Positions 14,517 through 20,575 of a stretch of DNA of 20,575 bases are shown one piece after another. The DNA is from Gelidibacter sp035515035 (GTDB lineage Bacteria; Bacteroidota; Bacteroidia; Flavobacteriales; Flavobacteriaceae). Position numbers and translations under genes: made by a program. The stretch lies in the NCBI RefSeq assembly GCF_035515035.1, contig NZ_DATJCA010000038.1, positions 1 through 20,575 on the forward strand, written 5' to 3'. Below the pieces are notes generated by a model, which had not been told where the DNA came from, did not search any database, and worked only from the letters and a program-made list of their open reading frames with translations. The first letter of the stretch is position 1. Every line of letters starts with the position of its first letter.

Positions 14517-16946
14517 CTATAATACTTCATTGGCTAAAAGTTGATCTAGAGCGACAAGATCAGGTACAAGTACTTGTCTTGCCTTACTGCCTTCAAATTG
14601 TCCAACAATGCCCGCAGCTTCCAATTGATCAATCAATCTACCGGCTCTGTTATAACCCAATTTTAGTTTTCTTTGCAATAAGGAGGCCGATCCTTGCTGT
14701 GCGGTGACAATGACTTCAGCGGCTTCCCTAAACAGTTTATCTCTGTCGGAGATATCTACATCAAGACTTGTGCCACTTTCTTCACCAACGTATTCAGGTA
14801 AAAGATACGCGTCTGGATACCCTTTTTGGCCACCAATAAATTCGGTTATTATTTCAACTTCTGGAGTATCCACAAAGGCACATTGGATTCTGGTCAACTC
14901 ATTTCCTTGGGTATAGAGCATGTCTCCACGTCCAATTAACTGTTCGGCTCCAGAACTGTCCAAAATTGTTCTGGAATCTATTTTTGAGGTCACCCTAAAG
15001 GCAATTCTCGCAGGGAAATTCGCTTTGATGATTCCCGTAATAACGTTTACGGAAGGCCTTTGCGTTGCAATGATCAAATGAATACCAATGGCTCGGGCCA
15101 ATTGTGCCAAACGGGCAATAGGCGTTTCTACCTCTTTACCAGCGGTCATGATGAGATCCGCAAACTCATCCACCACCAAAACAATGTAGGGTAAAAATTG
15201 ATGTCCTTCATTAGGATTTAATTTACGTGCCTTAAATTTATCATTGTATTCCTTGATATTTCGGCATAAGGCATTTTTCAACATCTCATAACGATTATCC
15301 ATTTCAATACATAAAGAATTCAAGGTATGGATGACCTTGGTATTATCTGTAATGATGGCTTCTTCGCTATCCGGCAATTTGGCTAAGTAATGGCGCTCAA
15401 TTTTATTGAACAAGGTCAACTCTACTTTTTTAGGATCCACCAGTACAAATTTGACTTCCGCTGGGTGTTTTTTATAAAGTAATGAGGTCAATACGGCATT
15501 TAAACCTACAGATTTACCTTGACCAGTTGCTCCAGCCATCAATAAATGGGGCATTTTTGCCAAATCCACTACAAAGGTTTCATTACTGATGGTTTTTCCA
15601 AAGGCAATTGGCAATTCCATTTCTGATTTTTGGAATTTTTGTGAGGCAATCACCGAACGCATGGAAACAATGGTCGAGTTTTTGTTGGGTACCTCAATTC
15701 CAATGGTCCCTTTTCCAGGGATTGGCGCAATAATCCGAATACCCAAAGCCGCTAAAGATAAGGCGATGTCATCTTCTAAGTTTTTGATTTTAGAAATCCT
15801 AACACCAGCATTGGGTACAATTTCATATAAGGTTACCGTAGGACCAATGGTCGCTTTAATATTGCTAATACCAATATTGTAATTGTTTAAGGTTTCAACA
15901 ATTCGGTTCTTATTTTCTTCAAGCTCATCTTGATCAATGGTAATGCCTTCAGAATCGTATTTTTTTAAGAGGTCTAATGTTGGGAACTGATATTTGCTCA
16001 GTTCAAGCGTAGGATCAAATTTCCCGTAATCTGCCACGAGCTTGTCAGACAGGTTATCACTTTCCGAAGCCTCTTCAACCACCTGCTCAACTTCCATGGC
16101 CACGTCTTCTATATCCTCATAATCATCTTCCTGTTGAACTATTTGTGGCACTTCAATGTTAAGACTAGGACTTGCAATAGGTGCTGAAGGTTTGGGCTTC
16201 GTAACTGCTACATCAGGTTTGGAAGGCTTTAAATCAAAAGCAGCCTTTATAGCTTCTGCTTCGGCAGTTAAATCATTATCTAAAATAGCATAAGATTCTG
16301 ATGCGGTTGCAGGACTACTTTTAAAATCTTCATTAAAACTACGCTTAGCCGATTTGAATACGTTGACAATCGATTCGCCCGTTACTTCAAATCGCATGGC
16401 GGCATAAATAATCAATCCAAATAAGAGGAGGAGAGCGGTGCCAATAATTCCAATATAATCCTGAATAAAAGAATTCATTTCAAACCCAATGGTGCCACCA
16501 AGAGCATCATATTTATGGGTAAAAAATCCGAAGAAAATAGAAAGCCAAATAGCAATGAGCGTTCCCCATATCCAGTGACTTCTAAGTTTTGCTTTGTTGA
16601 TGTCTAAGGTGATATAAATGCCAGAAAGAAATATAATTCCGGCAAAAATGAAAGAGGAGACCCCAAAACCTCTCATAATAAAAAAGTCGCTCACCCAAGC
16701 GCCCAATTTATTAAGCCAATTTTCCGCAACCACTTCTCTGGAACCTATTTCAGTAAGTGTACTCTGATCTGCCTTTCCCGTAAAAAAGAAGGAGAGAAAA
16801 GCTATAAATAGTAAAACACCAAGAATCATCAACAAGCTACCAACAATTAATTTTTGTTGACTTGATAATTTGAACCCGAATTTTCGGGAAGGTTTATTAG
16901 TTTTTGTAGTGGTACTGCTTTTAGCTTTGGTTTTCTTCTTCGCCAT
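14517..16946 (-). CDS. ftsK: DNA translocase FtsK/SpoIIIE
   Basis: The septal DNA pump clears the chromosome from the division site. The 809-residue protein has a basic N-terminus (MAKKKTKAKSSTTTKTNK) and four membrane segments (about 33-56, 92-114, 124-142, 163-182). A charged linker rich in Asp and Glu covers about 200-320. The alpha/beta motor covers about 340-730. Walker A is GATGQGKS (472-479), Walker B is IVLVVDEFADL (588-598), and the IIATQRPSVNVITG segment follows. The C-terminal gamma domain (about 740-800, SLLQRKLKLGYNRAGRLIDQ) is a winged helix that reads DNA polarity. The linker is short compared with E. coli FtsK, as is common in Bacteroidota. It is the first gene of the run leading through lolA and lptG to ribB, with a -7 element about 85 bp upstream. 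Confidence 0.96.
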   Translation of the reverse strand: MAKKKTKAKSSTTTKTNKPSRKFGFKLSSQQKLIVGSLLMILGVLLFIAFLSFFFTGKADQSTLTEIGSREVVAENWLNKLGAWVSDFFIMRGFGVSSFIFAGIIFLSGIYITLDINKAKLRSHWIWGTLIAIWLSIFFGFFTHKYDALGGTIGFEMNSFIQDYIGIIGTALLLLFGLIIYAAMRFEVTGESIVNVFKSAKRSFNEDFKSSPATASESYAILDNDLTAEAEAIKAAFDLKPSKPDVAVTKPKPSAPIASPSLNIEVPQIVQQEDDYEDIEDVAMEVEQVVEEASESDNLSDKLVADYGKFDPTLELSKYQFPTLDLLKKYDSEGITIDQDELEENKNRIVETLNNYNIGISNIKATIGPTVTLYEIVPNAGVRISKIKNLEDDIALSLAALGIRIIAPIPGKGTIGIEVPNKNSTIVSMRSVIASQKFQKSEMELPIAFGKTISNETFVVDLAKMPHLLMAGATGQGKSVGLNAVLTSLLYKKHPAEVKFVLVDPKKVELTLFNKIERHYLAKLPDSEEAIITDNTKVIHTLNSLCIEMDNRYEMLKNALCRNIKEYNDKFKARKLNPNEGHQFLPYIVLVVDEFADLIMTAGKEVETPIARLAQLARAIGIHLIIATQRPSVNVITGIIKANFPARIAFRVTSKIDSRTILDSSGAEQLIGRGDMLYTQGNELTRIQCAFVDTPEVEIITEFIGGQKGYPDAYLLPEYVGEESGTSLDVDISDRDKLFREAAEVIVTAQQGSASLLQRKLKLGYNRAGRLIDQLEAAGIVGQFEGSKARQVLVPDLVALDQLLANEVL

Positions 16947-17031
16947 TATTAACTTTCCGTAACCAGGGAAATCTGTTGATTTTTAATTAAATTACTAAAA
17001 AAAATTGGGGTATTCTGCTTCCCTAAGGAAA

Positions 17032-17039
17032 CAAAAATA
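17032..17039 (-). promoter_or_regulatory. -7 promoter element upstream of the ftsK operon
   Basis: TATTTTTG (17039-17032) matches TAnnTTTG exactly. It sits 85 bp upstream of the ftsK start, leaving a leader of about 80 nt. I see no clean TTTG -33 box. Confidence 0.45.
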
Positions 17040-17073
17040 CAAATTACTAACGTTAATCCTATTGGATTTAGTA

Positions 17074-17445
17074 TTAAAAAAGCTTGGGATAATAAATGAT
17101 GATAGCCACTATAACTGCTGAGATTGCCGCTATAAAAACCGCTCCTGCCGCAACATCTTTAATGCGTCCAATTTTGTCATGACGTTCCGGATGAATAAAG
17201 TCTGCAATGAACTCAATAGCGGTGTTTAGTCCTTCAATACTCATGACCAATCCAATCATGGTGACTTGAAATAACCATTCGGTGATTGAGATTTCAAAGT
17301 AAAATCCAGCTATGGTCACGAGAATTGCAACGGCAAATTGAATTTTGATACTCGCTTCCGTTCGCAGTAAAATTAGGGCACCTCTAAATGCCCAACCTAT
17401 GCTTTTTAAGCGATTGATCAGGAACGAATCTTTCTTTTCGGACAT
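17074..17445 (-). CDS. dgkA: Diacylglycerol/undecaprenol kinase family protein
   Basis: A 123-residue integral membrane lipid kinase of the DgkA family, acting on diacylglycerol or undecaprenol to recycle it as a phosphate. Conserved positions are E30 in RTEASIKIQ, E71, N74 and E78 in SIEGLNTAIEFI, and K96-D97 in GRIKDVAAGAVFIAAI. These line the shared active site in this trimeric family. Three helices are visible at about 35-53, 58-83 and 98-118. Whether the lipid is diacylglycerol or undecaprenol cannot be read from sequence; the E-G-L-N-T-A-I-E motif is shared by both types. It starts 7 bp after the stop of tpx and is probably cotranscribed with it, though the two functions are not obviously related. 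Confidence 0.88.
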   Translation of the reverse strand: MSEKKDSFLINRLKSIGWAFRGALILLRTEASIKIQFAVAILVTIAGFYFEISITEWLFQVTMIGLVMSIEGLNTAIEFIADFIHPERHDKIGRIKDVAAGAVFIAAISAVIVAIIIYYPKLF

Positions 17446-17452
17446 AAGAAAT

Positions 17453-17953
17453 CTATGAAAGCGACTGTAGTGCGGCTTCGTAATTAGGTTCTTCAGTTAT
17501 TTCAGAAACTTGCTCCGTGTAGATCACCTCTGCTTTGTCGTTTAGTACCACCACACATCTTGAATGTAACCCTTCTAAAGGACCATCAATAAAGGTCAGT
17601 CCGTAGTTTTTTCCAAAGTTACCATCTCTAAAATCTGAAAGGCTTTCTACGTTCTCCAATCCTTCGGCAGCGCAAAAACGGGCGAATGCAAACGGTAAAT
17701 CCTTAGAAATATTTAGGACTTTAGTGTTCTCCAGTTGCGATGCCTTTTCGTTGAATGTTCTAACAGATTGTGCGCAAACGCCGGTGTCAACGCTTGGAAA
17801 AATGTTTAAAATAACATTATGGCCCAAATAATCGTTCAGTGATTTTGAAGAGAGATCGGTTGCGGTTAATCTAAAATTTGGAGCATCTCCTCCTATTTTT
17901 GGAAGCTCCCCAAATGTTGTTACTTGGTTGCCTTTAAAAGTTATGATTGCCAT
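17453..17953 (-). CDS. tpx: Thiol peroxidase Tpx (atypical 2-Cys peroxiredoxin)
   Basis: The cytoplasmic peroxidase reduces lipid and alkyl hydroperoxides with thioredoxin. The 166-residue protein has the peroxidatic C60 in PSVDTGVCAQSVRTFN and the resolving C94 in FARFCAAEGL, at the spacing of E. coli Tpx (61 and 95). T57 and R65 complete the active site. The N-terminal beta hairpin MAIITFKGNQVTTFGELP and the C-terminal KAEVIYTEQVSEITEEPNY are family typical. It is the upstream gene of a pair with dgkA. No OxyR-like site could be recognised in the 284-bp region before it. Confidence 0.95.
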   Translation of the reverse strand: MAIITFKGNQVTTFGELPKIGGDAPNFRLTATDLSSKSLNDYLGHNVILNIFPSVDTGVCAQSVRTFNEKASQLENTKVLNISKDLPFAFARFCAAEGLENVESLSDFRDGNFGKNYGLTFIDGPLEGLHSRCVVVLNDKAEVIYTEQVSEITEEPNYEAALQSLS

Positions 17954-18045
17954 AGTATAGTGTGTTTATTGTGAAATTTTAAAATTAAGGATTATTTAAA
18001 GCATTGTCTACTAATTAAAACATAATATTTTTGATAGTTCAGATA

Positions 18046-18205
18046 ATGAAATTAAAAGCTATCGTTGATTGTGTTAAAGACCAATTTTCAAAAGATTGAT
18101 TCGACTTTTAATCAAGATTATGCTCAAAAACCCATGGAGTCAATTGACAGACAAAAAGCATGCATTGAATATAGCCAAAAAGGCGGATTAAAAACGAATG
18201 TTTGA
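18046..18205 (+). pseudogene. Possible frameshifted small gene remnant
   Basis: ATG at 18046 opens a frame (MKLKAIVDCVKDQFSKD) that stops at 18099. A second frame, offset by +1, overlaps it and continues through IDSTFNQDYAQKPMESID and RQKACIEYSQKGGLKTNV to a TGA at 18203. Joined across the A-rich stretch near 18090 they give about 52 hydrophilic residues of protein-like composition. No family is recognised. It could be a decayed gene, a sequencing frameshift, or chance open reading. It lies between pheT and tpx, in an interval otherwise without features. Confidence 0.25.
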
Positions 18206-18237
18206 TATCTGAAATTGGTTTTGATATTTTTGAAATC

Positions 18238-20575
18238 CTATCTCAATTCCGCTCCTAGTTGCTCTTCAAAATTAGATTGTAATTTTTGCATGATCTTATC
18301 CACTTGCTTATCCGTGAGCGTACTGTGTTCATCTTGGAACTTAAAGCTTACCGCATAACTCTTTTTTCCTTTTGGAAGTTTTTCACCTTGATAGACATCA
18401 AACAAATCGACATTTTTTAGTAACCGCTTCTCAGTTTGATTGGCGATGGTGTCAATGGCTTCAAAAGTCACGTTATCATCTATCAAGAGCGCAAAATCAC
18501 GTCTAGTAGCTGGATATTTAGGTAGTTCCTTAAAGTTGACGCTATTGTGTTTGGCCAAATCAATGACATTGTCCCAATTAAAATCAGCAAACAATACATC
18601 TTGCGAAATATCAAAATGCTTCATAATTTTTTTATTGACCAATCCAAAATCCACTAAGGTCTTTTTTCCAATTCGCAAACTGATCCCTTCGCTAAAAACG
18701 CCGTTTTCAATAGGGGACACTTTAAGTCCTTTCAGTCCCAAGCGTTCTAAAATGGCGGTAATAATTCCTTTTAAATAAAAGAAATTACTGGGTTCTTGAT
18801 GCGTGTTCCAGCGTTCGGCATCCTTGTTACCAGTGACAAAAAGAGCTAAATGTTTATTTTCAATGTACTTATCACCATGGCTGTGATATGTTTTTCCAAA
18901 CTCAAACAGTTTTAAATCCGAACGTCTTCGGTTGATATTTCTATTAATGGCTTCAAGTCCTGAGAACAATAAACTTTGCCGCATCACACTTAAATCATGG
19001 CTCAACGGATTTAACATCACCACATTTTGTTCTTCCTTTAAATTGGCACTTAAATTTGCATAAGATGGTGTGGTAAGGGAATTTGATAAGATTTCATAAA
19101 ACCCTTGGGCCGCCAATTGATTACCCGTCACATTTTGAAGTTTGAAATCTTCAAAACGGGACGTCGGGGAGATGGAGGCATTTAATTTCTCGGTAAAATT
19201 GATATTGTTGTAGCCGTAAACTCGCAAGATTTCTTCAATGACATCGGCTTCACGCACCACATCATTTCTATAGGCAGGTACCATTAAGCCCAAGCCGGTT
19301 TCAGTCACATTATTGACCCTGATATCTAAAGACATCAGGATGCGTTTGATAATATCTTTAGGTATTTCTTCACCGATTAGTTTTTCGGCATTAGCAAAAC
19401 TAAAATGTACTGGAGAATCCTCTATTCTTTTAGGATAAATGTCCACAAGATTGTTGGTCACATAGCCTCCAGCCACTTCTTGAATTAACAAGGCAGCACG
19501 TTTTAAGGCGTATTCTGTAATATTAGGATCAACCCCGCGTTCAAATCTAAATGAGGCATCTGTGTTTAACCCGTGTCTTTTGGCAGATTTCCTAACACTT
19601 ATAGGATTGAAATAGGCACTTTCCAAGAAAATACTTGTGGTGTATTCTGTAACTCCTGAATTTTCACCACCAAACACCCCTGCAAGACACATGGGTTTTA
19701 CGGCATCACAAATCATGAGATCCTCTTCGTGCAATTCGCGATCAACACCATCTAACGTTTTAAATTTCGTTCCTTTTGGCAGTGTTTTTACAATCACTTT
19801 ATGCCCTTCAATTCTATTGGCGTCAAATGCGTGCAGAGGTTGTCCGAGTTCATGAAGAACGTAATTGGTGACGTCAACAATATTATTTTTAGGTGTGATC
19901 CCAATCGCTTTAAGTCTGTTCTGCAACCAAGTAGGTGATGTGCCAACTTTCAAATCTGAGATGGTAACCCCACAATATCGAGGTGCCAACTCTTTGTTGA
20001 TCACTTCAACATCAATTTTCAAAGTCCCTTGATCAATTCTAAAAGCACTTACGGAGGGTGTAATCAATTCTACGTGCATATTTTTTTGCATAAGCCCAGC
20101 TTTGAGGTCGCGCGCAGTACCAAAATGGCTCATGGCATCAGCTCTGTTTGGCGTAAGGCCAATTTCAAAGACCTGATCATTTTCAACTTCATAAATTTCA
20201 GAAACTAAAGTACCAACGGTTAGGTCCTTATCTAACACTAAAATTCCGTCGTGAGATGTACCAAGGCCTAATTCATCTTCTGAACAGATCATTCCATGAC
20301 TTTCCTCGCCTCTAATCTTACCTTTTTTAATGGTCCAAGCTACTCCTTCCGCAGTGTATAATGTTGTTCCAATAGTAGCAACAGGTACTTTTTGGCCGGC
20401 AGCTACGTTGGGTGCACCACAGACAATTTGTAAAGGTGCGCCTGAACCAATGTTTACCATGGTCACTTTCAGACGGTCGGCGTTGGGGTGTTGCACACAA
20501 GTGAGCACTTCGCCTACCACAATGCCCTCCAATCCACCTTTGATGGATTGAAATTGCTGTATCCCTTCAACTTCA
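18238..20575 (-). CDS. pheT: Phenylalanyl-tRNA synthetase beta subunit (partial, 5' end beyond window)
   Basis: The beta subunit of the alpha2-beta2 enzyme charges tRNA-Phe and edits mischarged tyrosine. The frame is open to the right edge; about 778 residues are visible of an expected 800 or so, and only the first few dozen are missing. The tRNA-binding domain begins at once (GGLEGIVVGEVLTCVQHPNA, then LQIVCGAPNV). The B3/B4 editing domain contains APRYCGVTIS, GITPKNNIVDVTNYVL and GQPLHAFD. The B5 domain (about SFANAEKLIGEEIPK), the catalytic-like core with DLSVMRQSLLFSGLEA, and the C-terminal anticodon-binding FDX-ACB domain (KYPATRRDFALLIDD to the final GAELR) complete the protein. No terminator is clear after its stop. 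Confidence 0.95.
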   Translation of the reverse strand, partial: EVEGIQQFQSIKGGLEGIVVGEVLTCVQHPNADRLKVTMVNIGSGAPLQIVCGAPNVAAGQKVPVATIGTTLYTAEGVAWTIKKGKIRGEESHGMICSEDELGLGTSHDGILVLDKDLTVGTLVSEIYEVENDQVFEIGLTPNRADAMSHFGTARDLKAGLMQKNMHVELITPSVSAFRIDQGTLKIDVEVINKELAPRYCGVTISDLKVGTSPTWLQNRLKAIGITPKNNIVDVTNYVLHELGQPLHAFDANRIEGHKVIVKTLPKGTKFKTLDGVDRELHEEDLMICDAVKPMCLAGVFGGENSGVTEYTTSIFLESAYFNPISVRKSAKRHGLNTDASFRFERGVDPNITEYALKRAALLIQEVAGGYVTNNLVDIYPKRIEDSPVHFSFANAEKLIGEEIPKDIIKRILMSLDIRVNNVTETGLGLMVPAYRNDVVREADVIEEILRVYGYNNINFTEKLNASISPTSRFEDFKLQNVTGNQLAAQGFYEILSNSLTTPSYANLSANLKEEQNVVMLNPLSHDLSVMRQSLLFSGLEAINRNINRRRSDLKLFEFGKTYHSHGDKYIENKHLALFVTGNKDAERWNTHQEPSNFFYLKGIITAILERLGLKGLKVSPIENGVFSEGISLRIGKKTLVDFGLVNKKIMKHFDISQDVLFADFNWDNVIDLAKHNSVNFKELPKYPATRRDFALLIDDNVTFEAIDTIANQTEKRLLKNVDLFDVYQGEKLPKGKKSYAVSFKFQDEHSTLTDKQVDKIMQKLQSNFEEQLGAELR

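Noticed and set aside
20530..20532. TTG as the start of pheT
   Set aside because: The frame is open to the window edge and the upstream residues (EVEGIQQFQSIKGG) match normal PheT sequence, so the true start lies outside.
1..20575. CRISPR array, toxin-antitoxin pair or defence genes
   Set aside because: No regular spaced repeats and no characteristic gene pairs were found on either strand.

Overview
The window looks like a chromosomal segment of a marine-type member of the Bacteroidota, most likely Flavobacteriaceae. The evidence is AT-rich DNA, promoters of the TAnnTTTG type in front of several genes, a TonB-dependent receptor with an N-terminal carboxypeptidase-like domain, an integrase of the Bacteroidota type, and the local gene order ftsK-lolA-lptG-ribB. 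The species cannot be named from the sequence alone.

The left third (1-7632) is accessory and rearranged. It opens with a short-period repeat array that resembles the end of an IS21-family element. This abuts a fragment of a tyrosine recombinase, which is fused to what looks like the tail of a hotdog thioesterase. Next comes an intact iron-acquisition cassette: an AraC-type regulator on the minus strand (395-1405), divergent from a siderophore-type TonB-dependent receptor (1717-4095) and a PepSY-associated membrane protein (4158-5297). About 960 bp with no intact gene follow (5298-6257), holding at most gene remnants. The block closes with a complete tyrosine recombinase (6258-7484, minus) whose upstream region carries four copies of a GGTGCGTA-type motif.

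A tRNA-Ser(UGA) on the minus strand (7735-7819), with its own promoter and a strong terminator, marks the switch to ordinary chromosome. From there rightward are a nitroreductase (8001-8630), a small lipoprotein (8662-9042, minus) and a KdnA-like aminotransferase (9199-10401) expected to make 8-amino-Kdo for lipopolysaccharide. A long minus-strand block follows. It contains ftsK, lolA, lptG and ribB (reading 16946 down to 10644), tpx and dgkA (17953 down to 17074), and pheT, which runs off the right edge (18238-20575).

Functionally, the core part is dominated by envelope work: chromosome translocation at division (FtsK), lipoprotein transport (LolA), LPS export (LptG), LPS sugar modification (KdnA-like) and lipid kinase recycling (DgkA). 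Riboflavin synthesis, peroxide detoxification and phenylalanyl-tRNA synthesis accompany it. I found no CRISPR array, defence island or clearly new multi-gene system. The best leads are the regulator with paired CxxC motifs, the repeated motif around the integrase start, and the rearrangement scar at the left edge.
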